IMG/VR virus record: IMGVR_UViG_3300043419_000368
Span: 1 to 33,174 of that record
Direction: 5' to 3' (one strand)
DNA: 33,174 nt
Source of the DNA: a virus
Shown here: in pieces, positions 19,571 to 28,802 of the stretch
Layout: the number at the start of each line of letters is the position of its first letter
How positions within the stretch are numbered: position 1 is the stretch's first letter
Program-made: the position numbers and the translations under genes
The notes under the pieces: generated by a model
Databases searched by the model: none
What the model saw: only the letters and a program-made list of their open reading frames with translations
Told to the model about the DNA's origin: nothing

Positions 19571-22500
19571 ATGAACGGAGAAGTACAATTAATAGTAAGG
19601 CCAACTAAGACGCTAACGCTAACAAGCCAAAGCAACACGGCCATATATGGTAGTGTAGGGTCATGGCGTTTAATTATAGAAAGCTTTCCCGAAGACCTTG
19701 AGTTGGACGGCAAAACGCTAACGCTAACCAATTCCAATGGTGATACGCAAGCATGCACAGTAGCTTCAATTGTACAGAATTCTCCAAGCCCCGGCTTTAC
19801 ACGTTTAAACTTCGACAATAGCAATCCTTTTAATTTTGATTTCACATTAGCAGCGGGCGGTTACTTCGTTTACGATGTCACTAAGGAGCATTATCTTGAC
19901 TTGTTTGTCAATGAGAGCATCTCGCAGAACTGGAAGTTTCAAGACCTTAATAACTTCACCGCACAAGGTGCGTTTAGCCGTGAGTTCAGAGTACCATTTA
20001 GCGACACAAATCAATTTGCGTTAGGTGCGTTGTTCGATGTAAATGTAAGCGCAGGTGATACTAACTTTTTCCACTATAAGTTACCCGCTGAAATACGTGT
20101 TGACACTTTGCCTATTTCATTCGGTTATGTGCGAGTGCGTAAAGTTTACAAGCAGAACAACCGTATCAATGAAGTGGAGTTAGCGTTCTATGCTGAAACG
20201 CCTGATTTGGTGCGTAACATCGGGGAAAAGAAGTTAAAAGACATTGTTGACCTGCCTAACCTAAATCAAAACATGACCTATGATAATATTGAGAATAGCA
20301 CCATACCCGGTATATGGACAATATTAGAGCGTGGTCAGTTATGGAGTGCAGGTAATCAGCAAGGCACGCGACCAATAGATGAAAGTACAAGCCCTATCTA
20401 TGCGAGCGATTTTACGCCTGCACTTGGATGGAGTTATTTGTTTAGTCAAATCATTGCTGATGCGGGTTTTGAGTTGGAAGCAGGTACGTTGCTAGGTATA
20501 TTGTCAGAGTATCACATGCCGTGGCTTAATAGTCAAAGACCAGTAGCAAGTGATTCGTTTAATGATTTGTTTTTTCAAGCACAAACAACAACGCCTGTGC
20601 TTGCAAATATTATCACACCAAATGTGATATTGCCTGCCGATATAGAGGTATATGATAATGGTGGTGATTATAATCCTGCAACCTATACATACACAACACC
20701 GGGTGGAGGTTATTATACTTTTCAGGCAGTATTAGATATTACACCTACATATTCATCAGATTTAATTTTGGAAGTGTATGTAGGGTTGATAGTTGATGGT
20801 GTTTACATACAGGCATTAGCCACGGGTTCGTGTGAGGAAGTTGCAGGCGTAACATATGAGCGCATATTTACATTTACGATTGGTATTGACGGTGCTAGTA
20901 ATGTGCAATTTTTAATAAGTACTGCCTTTATTGGAATACAACAAGTAAGCATTAGGGGTAGATGGTCATTGATTAATGTTCAATTAAACTATGGCCAGAC
21001 GTTTTTCTTTGACCTTAACGCACCTGATGTTAAGCAGATTGATTTTGTAACCGATGTTCTTAAGATGCACAACTGCGCAATCGTATCGGATAGGACACGC
21101 CCAAACAGAGTGCAGATAGTCCCGCAAAATAGTTACCTAGGTAGTGGCAATCTTCTTGACTGGACATCAAAGCTAGACACATCAAAGGACATTACCATAA
21201 GCAGCACGGTTGACTTGCAAAAAGCTAAGTTTCAATTTACGTACAGCGCAGGTGAAGACAATTTGAGCAAGGTATACAAGAACGTCAATCGTGTGTATGG
21301 TGATTATGAAGTAGTAGGATATACGGTCAATCCTGATATTGAACCTAGCGACTTTGCCATAGGTGATCAATTAATAAAACTTGTAACGCAATCCACTCCA
21401 TGCGCACCTGTTAACGGCACGGACATAGTAATGCCTATGTTCATCAATGAACAATTACAGTTCGTTAATCCGGGCATGAGATGCCTATATTACGCAGGCT
21501 CGTTTGATGGTTTTATTTACGATGATGGTACAGCTACAGTAGTACAAGTTGCTATTCGATTACTCAATCATTATAGCGCAATCAACCCCGATATCAGTGA
21601 CTTCGATTTGAACTGGTCACCTGAAGTACCACCGTATACTATCAATACGAATCTATACAATAACCTATTCAATTTGTACTGGCGTACCTACATGAATGCT
21701 TTGTATTCGCCTAATGCGCGAATCATGGAGGCTTCGTTTGCGCTTGACCTCAAAGACATACTTACCTTTCAATTCAGCGACAAGATATGGATAGAGAATG
21801 CGTATTGGCGCATACTTGAGATTAATGACTATAAGGTGGGCATGCAAGAAAGCACATCGGTAAAGCTGATTAAGTTTCTCGAAGATGTAGAAGACTGTAG
21901 CGCAACGCCTTCAACCATATCCATTAATGGTGAAGTCAACTTTGTAGATGGAAATGGTGACCCTGTATCGGCTACTCAAGATTGTTGCACACGCTACGGT
22001 TATAACTGGGATGAAAGCACGGCAATTTGTTGGGCAACCATTCCTAGCGGTGGTAGACCAAACACCAACGTAGGAGGTACTACTACCAACCCAGCACCAC
22101 GTGTTACAAAGACGGCACAACAAACACGTGCCGTAACCAATAGCGTCATCAATGGTGATAGCATTGAAATTGAGATAGGCAACCGTGATATGTTAGCGGT
22201 TGGTCGTGACCTTGAGTTGACAAAGAATGTAAGTGGTAGCAATTTACTAGGTAAAAATGTTACGACTAATCTACCGGGCTTTCACTTAGGTGGTGGGTAT
22301 CGCGACGGTACTAGCTACATTGAAAAGGGATGGGCGCAATCAGGCACGGTTATACTGCACAGAAAGGATTCATACCCAGCAGCAGGCAATGCCTTTTACT
22401 ACATAGAGGGTATTACTAATGAACACATAGAGCTACCTAATGACACATTGTGGTCATGTCTATTAAATGTAACTATTTGGGATACTAATGCAGGTACTTA

Positions 22501-22732
22501 CGCCACAGGGCAGTATTCATTTGCTATGACTAAGGTAGCGGGTGTAGCAGCTGTAAGTGCAATCACAGCACTCAACACGGTCAACACAACTGCATTCACG
22601 TTTACGGTGGGTGTAAATGTGGCAGTAGCTGCAAAGCACAGGCTATTCTTGACAGTAGGCGGTGGTGGTACATTCCCTGTAAACATCATAACAACGGCTT
22701 CGCTTCAATATCAACAAAGTAAAATATCATAA
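19571..22732 (+). CDS. Large baseplate/tail tip protein with inserted binding domain
   Basis: The 1053-aa protein has an N-terminal part with ISQNWKFQDLNNF and SREFRVPFSDTNQFAL (about 120-150), a motif of Bacteroidota phage baseplate proteins, and a core of about 500 residues with a segment VDLQKAKFQFTYSAGEDN. Residues about 345-475 (VYDNGGDYNPATYTYTTPGG and onward) look like a C1q-like beta-sandwich insert. The C-terminal 200 residues (LPGFHLGGGYRDGTSYIEKG, ending QQSKIS) form a second beta-rich tip. It probably forms the tail tip and touches host glycans. Four nt after the previous gene. Confidence 0.7.
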   Translation: MNGEVQLIVRPTKTLTLTSQSNTAIYGSVGSWRLIIESFPEDLELDGKTLTLTNSNGDTQACTVASIVQNSPSPGFTRLNFDNSNPFNFDFTLAAGGYFVYDVTKEHYLDLFVNESISQNWKFQDLNNFTAQGAFSREFRVPFSDTNQFALGALFDVNVSAGDTNFFHYKLPAEIRVDTLPISFGYVRVRKVYKQNNRINEVELAFYAETPDLVRNIGEKKLKDIVDLPNLNQNMTYDNIENSTIPGIWTILERGQLWSAGNQQGTRPIDESTSPIYASDFTPALGWSYLFSQIIADAGFELEAGTLLGILSEYHMPWLNSQRPVASDSFNDLFFQAQTTTPVLANIITPNVILPADIEVYDNGGDYNPATYTYTTPGGGYYTFQAVLDITPTYSSDLILEVYVGLIVDGVYIQALATGSCEEVAGVTYERIFTFTIGIDGASNVQFLISTAFIGIQQVSIRGRWSLINVQLNYGQTFFFDLNAPDVKQIDFVTDVLKMHNCAIVSDRTRPNRVQIVPQNSYLGSGNLLDWTSKLDTSKDITISSTVDLQKAKFQFTYSAGEDNLSKVYKNVNRVYGDYEVVGYTVNPDIEPSDFAIGDQLIKLVTQSTPCAPVNGTDIVMPMFINEQLQFVNPGMRCLYYAGSFDGFIYDDGTATVVQVAIRLLNHYSAINPDISDFDLNWSPEVPPYTINTNLYNNLFNLYWRTYMNALYSPNARIMEASFALDLKDILTFQFSDKIWIENAYWRILEINDYKVGMQESTSVKLIKFLEDVEDCSATPSTISINGEVNFVDGNGDPVSATQDCCTRYGYNWDESTAICWATIPSGGRPNTNVGGTTTNPAPRVTKTAQQTRAVTNSVINGDSIEIEIGNRDMLAVGRDLELTKNVSGSNLLGKNVTTNLPGFHLGGGYRDGTSYIEKGWAQSGTVILHRKDSYPAAGNAFYYIEGITNEHIELPNDTLWSCLLNVTIWDTNAGTYATGQYSFAMTKVAGVAAVSAITALNTVNTTAFTFTVGVNVAVAAKHRLFLTVGGGGTFPVNIITTASLQYQQSKIS

Positions 22733-22733
22733 A

Positions 22734-22907
22734 ATGGAATCAATCAAAAACTCAATGCGCTATTTGCAGCTAGGTATCGTACCAAGTAGTAAGTATAACT
22801 TTCAACTTCGCAAGTGGCAGCGTGTGATGTGGTATATCACGCTGTATATATGGCGCACTATCTTGTTTTTCGGACTTATCTATTTACTATCTAAACTTAT
22901 ATACTAA
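22734..22907 (+). CDS. Small membrane protein between baseplate and tape measure (57 aa)
   Basis: A 57-aa frame begins MESIKNSMRYLQLGIVPSSK, followed by QLRKWQRVMWYITLYIWRT and a hydrophobic helix ILFFGLIYLLSKLIY. It shares TAATG with the tape-measure start. It may be a membrane-linked helper of tail assembly or DNA entry. It fills a 174-nt gap, which makes it likely real. Confidence 0.6.
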   Translation: MESIKNSMRYLQLGIVPSSKYNFQLRKWQRVMWYITLYIWRTILFFGLIYLLSKLIY

Positions 22908-25159
22908 TGGCAGAGCCTATTGTTCGGAGTTTCGTAATTGACACAAGTGAGAGTGAACAAAATCTCAAAGAATTAAATGTTCAAATTAACGCTACATCGA
23001 CTGCAATCAACAGCGGTGCGCAGTCATTTGAGAATGTTGCTGCTGCTGAACAAGAAGTAGTAACATCTACCAAATCACTCAAGGCGCAGCTACGTGAATT
23101 ACAAGCGCAGTTAGCCAACACGGAACCTGATTCAGCAAAGTATCGTGAACTTGCAGCGGCAGCGGGTGAACTTAAAGATAGAATTGGTGATGCGGCTGAA
23201 GCAGTAGGCACACAGGCGGGTAGTGCATTAGAGCGAGTGAGTGGATCACTTGGACTTGTTACATCCCGTATTGCCAACCTTGACTTTGAAGGCGCAGCGG
23301 AAGCAGCGCAATTATTTGCACAGAATATTGGTGAAGTTAAATTAACTGATATTACAAAAGGTTTATCCAGTTTAGGTACATCGTTGGTATCTATTGGTGC
23401 ATCTTTATTAAGCAATCCTTTATTTTATTTAGGTGCTGCAATAGCAGGTATAGTTATTTATTGGGAAGATTTAGATCAAGCTATAAAAAATCTAAATCCT
23501 GAATTAGAAAGACAACGTGCGCTAACCGCTGCTTTAAATACTGAAATCAACAATCAGTCAAAACAGGTAGGTACTCAAATCAGCAAAGTAAACGCATTGT
23601 TTAATGCGGTAACTGATTCCAATAAAGCTGATGCAGAACGAAAGCAAGCATTAGACGCAATCCAACAACTATATCCTGATATATTTAAGAATCAGAATAT
23701 AGACATTAATAATACAGATGCCCTAACAAATGCTAAGCTAACTTTAATACAAGCGATAGAGGCAGAAGCAAAAGCACAGGCGGCCCGAAATTTATTAGAA
23801 CAACAATATGCTAAACAATTTGAGTTACAGGTTAAGCTTCAACAAAGCCAAGCTACATTAAGTGAAAAGCAAGCTAAAGAAGCAGAAATTGTTGCTAATA
23901 GCAGTAGAAAAAGTGCTGCCGAAATTCAGCAATTTACGGTTAATATAGAGCAGGCAGGAAATGCTACAGCTAATGCAGCTTCTGAAGTCGCAAATTTGCA
24001 AAAAGAAATTGAAACTAATGCAAAAAATATTGCTGATGTAGAAAAAGTAGCAGGTGAATCTATTGTCAAAAACATAGTTGATAATGCCAACAAGAAAGTT
24101 GATAGCAGCAATAAAACAACTAAGGCGGTAACAGATAATAAAAAGAAAGAAAAAGATGAAGTAATACAAAAAGAAAATGATTTAACGGCTGAAATACTTA
24201 GACTACGCGAAGAACAATACCAGGCAAGCCTTAGTAATCAGGATAAAGAATTACGACAGGTCGCTTTAAAGTATCAAGTTTTAAAGGATCAAGCCGGTAC
24301 TAATGTAGAAGAACTAAAAGCATTACAGGAGCTTGAACGTGCCGAACTGCAAGCAATCAATGATAAATATTTTGATGAACTTTTAGCTACTGAATTAAAG
24401 AGTGATGAAGAAATATTGCAGAAAAAACGTGAGCAGGAAGCATTACGTTATGAGTTAACTACATCTGCTCAGCAAAAGGAAATAGATGCAATACGTGCCG
24501 CAGCAACCGCAAAAATTGAAATAGCACAAGGTGATGCTGCTTTAATCAAAATCATTAGTGAACAAAGTGAAGCTGAAATACAGGCTATTAAAGATAAATA
24601 TGCAGCAGAAGATAAAGCAAAGCAAGAACAAAAGGCAGCAGATGAAAAGGCTTTGTTACAAGGCAAATTAGATTTTGCTAAAGGTATACTGGGTAACATA
24701 GCATCTATTACGGAATCATATTCAAAAGGTGATGAACAACGAGCAAAGAAAGCTTTTAAGGTACAGAAGGCAATAAGTATTGCACAAGCAACAATAGATA
24801 CTTATGAAGGAGCGCAGGCTGCTTTTGTAAGTACTCAAAAAAATCCAGTGTCAGTATTATTCCCGGCTGCTCCATATATCGCAGCAGGTGCTGCGGTTGC
24901 AGCGGGTATTGCTAATGTTGCTGCTATTAGTAAGCAACAATTCCAAGGAGGTACACCACCTGCAACAAGCGAAAACAATCCCCCTTCATTGGATGGTGGG
25001 GGTGGTGGTGCGCAGCCTGCGCAGTTTAACCCACTTGCATCTGCATTTTTAAATGATAGACCTGAACAAATCACACCACGTGCGTATGTACTTGCAGGTG
25101 ATGTGGCAAGTCAACAAGAAGTGCGTACAAAGGTTGAAGACCTTTCGCGTATAGGATAA
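22907..25159 (+). CDS. Tail tape measure protein
   Basis: The 750-aa protein is mostly Ala/Gln/Lys-rich coiled coil (ELRELQAQLANTEPDSAKYR-like start; later EKEIETNAKNIADVEK and KEKDEVIQKENDLTAEI), with a hydrophobic region near residues 150-185 (LFYLGAAIAGIVIYW) and a C-terminal Ala/Gly-rich membrane-like stretch (AAPYIAAGAAVAAGIANVAA). This is the tape-measure pattern. At about 0.15 nm per residue it predicts a tail of roughly 110 nm. Its middle is more AT-rich than its neighbours. Confidence 0.85.
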   Translation: MAEPIVRSFVIDTSESEQNLKELNVQINATSTAINSGAQSFENVAAAEQEVVTSTKSLKAQLRELQAQLANTEPDSAKYRELAAAAGELKDRIGDAAEAVGTQAGSALERVSGSLGLVTSRIANLDFEGAAEAAQLFAQNIGEVKLTDITKGLSSLGTSLVSIGASLLSNPLFYLGAAIAGIVIYWEDLDQAIKNLNPELERQRALTAALNTEINNQSKQVGTQISKVNALFNAVTDSNKADAERKQALDAIQQLYPDIFKNQNIDINNTDALTNAKLTLIQAIEAEAKAQAARNLLEQQYAKQFELQVKLQQSQATLSEKQAKEAEIVANSSRKSAAEIQQFTVNIEQAGNATANAASEVANLQKEIETNAKNIADVEKVAGESIVKNIVDNANKKVDSSNKTTKAVTDNKKKEKDEVIQKENDLTAEILRLREEQYQASLSNQDKELRQVALKYQVLKDQAGTNVEELKALQELERAELQAINDKYFDELLATELKSDEEILQKKREQEALRYELTTSAQQKEIDAIRAAATAKIEIAQGDAALIKIISEQSEAEIQAIKDKYAAEDKAKQEQKAADEKALLQGKLDFAKGILGNIASITESYSKGDEQRAKKAFKVQKAISIAQATIDTYEGAQAAFVSTQKNPVSVLFPAAPYIAAGAAVAAGIANVAAISKQQFQGGTPPATSENNPPSLDGGGGGAQPAQFNPLASAFLNDRPEQITPRAYVLAGDVASQQEVRTKVEDLSRIG

Positions 25160-25188
25160 AAAAAACCGCCCACGTTTGGACGGCCTTT
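25160..25188. terminator. Hairpin after the tape-measure gene
   Basis: CCGCCC (25166-25171) pairs with GGACGG (25178-25183), with one mismatch and a loop of six. A run of A precedes it and CTTT follows. Read on the minus strand it is a hairpin followed by seven T, so it may stop transcription in both directions, weakly on the plus strand. Confidence 0.45.
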
Positions 25189-25245
25189 GTGCTAACTTCG
25201 AGAATGAACCGAATAGAAACCGAACAAATATAATAACTTTGTAAA

Positions 25246-25839
25246 ATGGAAAAAAGAAAAGTAGTTAAGTGTGTTATTGATGAAGAAGGCCGTTTGGGTA
25301 TTACCGCAATGGGCCTTGTAGATAGCCCCGCAATCGAAGAAAACTGGATTGCACTTAGCAAGATGCAACTTGCAAAAGTGGATGAAGAACGTCGAATGCT
25401 TTACGGCCCTGCACTCATCCCGGATAAGGAGATACTTCGCTATGATGACAAAGGCGAACCGTACTATGTGTACTTTGAAAAAAAGACTGTGCAACAATTA
25501 GCGCATCAGTTCTTTAAAAAGAACTTGCAACACACTACCAACTTGCAGCATGAAATACCAGTAACGGGTGTGACCGTTGTTGAATCATGGCTAAAGGAAG
25601 GAAAGCAAGATAAGAGCCTACAACTTGGCCTACCTGAGTTACCCGATGGCACATGGTTCATTGGTACTAAGGTGGACGAAGAACATGTATGGAATGACGT
25701 GAAAGAAGGTAAGGTGCGCGGGTATAGCATAGAAGGATTCTTTAACGAGGTAGGTGTAGCCATGAGTGGTGTGAAAAACTATGAAGCAGAATTGATGTTG
25801 GAGCTAGATGATATTCTAAGCAAAGCAACCAATAAATAA
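25246..25839 (+). CDS. XkdF-like prohead protease
   Basis: The 197-aa protein resembles the phage XkdF putative serine protease family: an early ITAMGLVDSPAIEENWIAL, then VYFEKKTVQQLAHQFF, QHEIPVTGVTVVESWL, then KVDEEHVWNDVKEGKVRGYS and an IEGFF motif. The His of the LQHEIP region and the Ser of GYSIEGFF are the plausible catalytic pair. It should trim scaffold and capsid during head maturation. It starts the head module, following a hairpin and an AT-rich 60-nt gap. Confidence 0.8.
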   Translation: MEKRKVVKCVIDEEGRLGITAMGLVDSPAIEENWIALSKMQLAKVDEERRMLYGPALIPDKEILRYDDKGEPYYVYFEKKTVQQLAHQFFKKNLQHTTNLQHEIPVTGVTVVESWLKEGKQDKSLQLGLPELPDGTWFIGTKVDEEHVWNDVKEGKVRGYSIEGFFNEVGVAMSGVKNYEAELMLELDDILSKATNK

Positions 25840-25844
25840 TTTAC

Positions 25845-26909
25845 ATGATAAACATCGACAAGGCACTTGAGGTACTTGGATTACCTCCCGAATTTGAGGC
25901 GTATAACGGGCAGATTCAGCAGCGAATCAATCGTGGCTATACCGTGTATGAGAACAATGATTTTTCAAGCGGTAAAAACGTGATTACCTACACGGTTGAA
26001 CAACGCCAAAGCACAGAGTTGTTTGGCTTGTACCCGCTGAACTACGCAGCTATGATGCTTTACACTGGAGGATTTACACTTGAGGGCATGACTGATAAAG
26101 GTTACCACTTATTGCAAGCACGTAAGGCAGTACTACACGAACCACCTAGCAGCCGTGCCGGGCAAGTAGTTCACTATGTAGAAAGCAATATCTATTTTAA
26201 TCAAGACAAAATAGAGTTTACGTATGAGCCATATGAAACGGTGGTTAATGGTATTGCAGAAGATATGACCAACCCAGTTGTGCGAGTGCAATACAAGTCA
26301 CGCTTATTAGGCAAAGATGCGACAGGCAAGACGGTTGTAAAGTGGACAAGTCGCGGTACGATTACGCCAAAGAAAAAATTCAGACGTGATGAGTTTTTGC
26401 AGCTTGCAGGTATAACTGAAGAACAGTTAGTGTGGAATTGTCGCATCACTTATCCGATTGTACCTGTTAAAGGAGAAACCCACATTACATCGATAGCAAT
26501 GGACATTGAACAACCAACGTCTACAAGTGTAAAGAGTACCGTGTATATCAATGGTATTGACGCGAATACTTTTGATTATAAAAAACTCATTAACTCATTT
26601 GGTCAAACATATGGAGGATATATGCAACAGTACAGATTGTACAACGGCCCGCGATCAATTGAAACCAGTATCAATGTTTATGGTAGTACGCTTGACATCG
26701 GTCAGAATCCGACGCAAGATTCTACATTGAATCTGCAAGCAGGTGGTGCAAACAGCTACGACGCTACGAATCGCACATTGACCTACAACCCAAGTTTAGA
26801 TGACGATGCGAAGCTGCTTGCGTACATGGAGTTCTTGCCTGCTAATGGTAAGAATGAATGTGCAGGTAAGTGGTTAAGTTTAGAAACAGGGATTGAATCT
26901 CTGTATTGA
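25845..26909 (+). CDS. Head-region protein of unknown family (354 aa)
   Basis: The 354-aa protein lies 5 nt after the protease gene. It starts MINIDKALEVLGLPPEFEAY and has QRQSTELFGLYPLNYAAMML then a beta-rich C-terminal half (TSVKSTVYINGIDANTFDY, SIETSINVYGSTLDIGQNP). It is not a known capsid or portal type. Position suggests a structural or decoration protein. A strong terminator follows. Confidence 0.6.
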   Translation: MINIDKALEVLGLPPEFEAYNGQIQQRINRGYTVYENNDFSSGKNVITYTVEQRQSTELFGLYPLNYAAMMLYTGGFTLEGMTDKGYHLLQARKAVLHEPPSSRAGQVVHYVESNIYFNQDKIEFTYEPYETVVNGIAEDMTNPVVRVQYKSRLLGKDATGKTVVKWTSRGTITPKKKFRRDEFLQLAGITEEQLVWNCRITYPIVPVKGETHITSIAMDIEQPTSTSVKSTVYINGIDANTFDYKKLINSFGQTYGGYMQQYRLYNGPRSIETSINVYGSTLDIGQNPTQDSTLNLQAGGANSYDATNRTLTYNPSLDDDAKLLAYMEFLPANGKNECAGKWLSLETGIESLY

Positions 26910-26955
26910 TTAGGCATTGGTAATGCAATATAGTGTTTTAGGTATTTAGTGTTAA

Positions 26956-26988
26956 AAAGAAAGGCCCAAACGAGGGCCTTCTTTTTTT
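26956..26988 (+). terminator. Strong hairpin terminator
   Basis: AAAGAAAGGCCC pairs with GGGCCTTCTTT (one bulged A) around AAACGA, then seven T. It closes the transcript after the 354-aa protein. Confidence 0.85.
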
Positions 26989-27004
26989 AACCATTAACTA
27001 TGAA

Positions 27005-27136
27005 TCAAAGGATACAAGCACGAACGTAATCGGCTATGTTCATCTTCGATGCTTTTGCATTTTTCACGATAATCTTGTATTGCTTTTCAGTCAATCGTGC
27101 GCTAACTTTTTTTGAGAGTGTTTCTGTTGCTTTCAT
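27005..27136 (-). CDS. Ribbon-helix-helix DNA-binding protein, antisense to late operon (43 aa)
   Basis: A 43-aa frame reads leftward from ATG 27136 to TGA 27005-27007: MKATETLSKKVSARLTEKQY, then KIIVKNAKASKMNIADYVR. The VSARLTEKQYKII strand-helix and SKMNIADYVRACIL helix match the Arc/MetJ (CopG-like) ribbon-helix-helix fold. Such proteins bind DNA as dimers. It is the only minus-strand gene in the late region. A promoter TTTG, 20 nt, TATCTTAG is at 27161-27192. It may control the scaffold and capsid genes. Confidence 0.75.
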   Translation of the reverse strand: MKATETLSKKVSARLTEKQYKIIVKNAKASKMNIADYVRACIL

Positions 27137-27160
27137 AAATAGAAGTATTTAATTACACGG

Positions 27161-27192
27161 CTAAGATAAGTCACGGGCATGGATGTAACAAA
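27161..27192 (-). promoter_or_regulatory. Likely promoter for the antisense RHH gene
   Basis: TTTG (27192-27189), 20 nt, TATCTTAG (27168-27161) on the minus strand, one base off the TAnnTTTG consensus. It would begin the RHH transcript about 18 nt before its start. Confidence 0.45.
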
Positions 27193-27227
27193 ACAATGTT
27201 TTTGCTACTATACCCAAATACTAATCG

Positions 27228-27827
27228 ATGTCAAACATTAAAGAACAAATCAAATCCGTATTTTCAAAGTACGGTATTGACCCTTCAAGCGTTGGTATCA
27301 AGTTCGAAGAAGAAGCAGCTACTGAAGCAATAGCCACAGAGGTTAAGTTCGCAGTAGAAGGCACTTTGAGCGATGGTACTAAAATCTATTCTACCGCTGA
27401 TCAGTGGGTAGTAGGTGTGGATATCTACACTCAAGATGCTGAAGGCAATCCAGTGCCAGTACCTGCGGGCGAGTACCTGCTTGAGGACGGTGTGACCAAA
27501 GTCGTAGTAGGCGAAGATGGTTTTATTGCTGAAATTGAAAAAGAAGAACAATCAACTGAAATGAGCAGCGAAGACCTTGTTGCTGTAATCGGTCAATTGT
27601 CTGAGCGTATCGCTGCGCTTGAAACTGAAAAGACTGAACTTGCCGCTGCAATCGAATCTGCAAAGAACGAAACTGCATCTGTAAAGGCTGAGCTTGCTTC
27701 AGTTAAGAAAGCACCTGCTGTGCCTTCAGTTAAGTCACAAGAATTTAAAAAGAATGCTCAACCTGTTGTTGCTTCGAATGGATCAACATTCAGCGACTTC
27801 ATGGAAAGCATTCGCTCTAAAAAGTAA
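27228..27827 (+). CDS. Putative scaffold protein
   Basis: The 199-aa protein lies 30 nt before the major capsid gene. Its first 95 residues are beta-rich (EGTLSDGTKIYSTADQW), a small domain found in phage head proteins; residues 115-155 are a coiled coil (LSERIAALETEKTELAAAI). The C-terminal 40 residues are basic and end MESIRSKK. High acidic content, coiled coil and capsid-adjacent position are typical of scaffolds. Alternatively it is a head decoration protein. Confidence 0.65.
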   Translation: MSNIKEQIKSVFSKYGIDPSSVGIKFEEEAATEAIATEVKFAVEGTLSDGTKIYSTADQWVVGVDIYTQDAEGNPVPVPAGEYLLEDGVTKVVVGEDGFIAEIEKEEQSTEMSSEDLVAVIGQLSERIAALETEKTELAAAIESAKNETASVKAELASVKKAPAVPSVKSQEFKKNAQPVVASNGSTFSDFMESIRSKK

Positions 27828-27857
27828 ATTAATTCACCTCATAAATTTTAATTAAAA

Positions 27858-28754
27858 ATGCCAACAACAACTTCACTCACCACCACCTATGCAGGTGAAT
27901 TAGCTGGTGAAATCGTAGCTAAAGCTTTGTTGTCAAACGTATCTGCAGGATATGTAACAATGAAGCCTAACGTGCCTTACAAATCAGTAGCACGTAAAAT
28001 TGATGACACTGTAACATTTGCTGCCGGCACTTGTGACTTTACCCCAACAGGTACTATCACTTTGACCGAGCGCATTTTGACTTTGGAAGAATTCCAAGTT
28101 CAGCGTCAAATCTGTAAGAAAGATTTCTTTACTGATTGGTCTGCTGCTGATGTAATGAGTGGCCGTGTAAACACACAAATCCAAGACGCTATCATTGAGC
28201 GTTTGGTTGGTGGTATCGCTGCCAACAACGAATCTGTAATGTGGAATGGTGTTAACGCTACCGCTGGTCAGTACGATGGTTTCTTGACCTTGATTAAGGC
28301 AGGTGGTTCAGGTGCTGTATCTGCAGGTTCAGGTGCAATCACTTCAGCTAACATCATTGCTACCATTTGGGACATCATCAACACTGCGCCTACTGCTGTT
28401 AAAGGTGCTGCTGAAAAGCCTGCACTTTACATGGGACAGGCTGCGTGGGAAGCTTACATGCAAGCGCAGATTGCTGATGGTAACGGTTGGTACTTGACAG
28501 GTGGCCCTGAAGTAGCTAAGCGTTTCGTTGGTATGTACGAAATCTACGTATGTCCCGGTATGGCTGCTGATAACATCGTGTTTGCACAGAAGTCAAACTT
28601 GATGCTTGGCACATGGCAAGAAAACCAAATGAACGAAGTGTTCATCTTGGACATGCAAAACCTTGACGGTTCACAGAACGTACGCTATGGCGCACGCTTC
28701 TACCTCGGAGCGCAGATTGCAGTTGGTGAGGACATCACCTACTGGGGAGCATAA
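27858..28754 (+). CDS. Major capsid protein
   Basis: The 298-aa protein follows the putative scaffold and shows common Bacteroidota phage capsid traits: LTERILTLEEFQVQRQICKK, IIERLVGGIAANNESVMWNG, and the C-terminal NVRYGARFYLGAQIAVGEDI, a late conserved strand region. Length and position (protease, scaffold, capsid) fit an HK97-like fold. It is among the better-conserved codon-usage genes here (G/C at third positions), as for a highly made protein. Confidence 0.8.
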   Translation: MPTTTSLTTTYAGELAGEIVAKALLSNVSAGYVTMKPNVPYKSVARKIDDTVTFAAGTCDFTPTGTITLTERILTLEEFQVQRQICKKDFFTDWSAADVMSGRVNTQIQDAIIERLVGGIAANNESVMWNGVNATAGQYDGFLTLIKAGGSGAVSAGSGAITSANIIATIWDIINTAPTAVKGAAEKPALYMGQAAWEAYMQAQIADGNGWYLTGGPEVAKRFVGMYEIYVCPGMAADNIVFAQKSNLMLGTWQENQMNEVFILDMQNLDGSQNVRYGARFYLGAQIAVGEDITYWGA

Positions 28755-28763
28755 TTAATAACT

Positions 28764-28787
28764 AAGGGGGTGTAACAGCCCCCTTTT
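28764..28787 (+). terminator. Hairpin terminator after the capsid gene
   Basis: AAGGGGG (28764-28770) pairs with CCCCCTT (28779-28785) around an eight-nt loop; TTTT follows. Partial read-through could set the ratio of capsid to downstream genes. Confidence 0.8.
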
Positions 28788-28802
28788 AAAACTATATAAA
28801 AC

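Noticed and set aside
25193-25241. TAACTTCG and TAACTTTG as promoters for the protease gene
   Set aside because: Neither has a TTG at the 19-nt distance shared by the three good promoters; the second would give a leaderless transcript.
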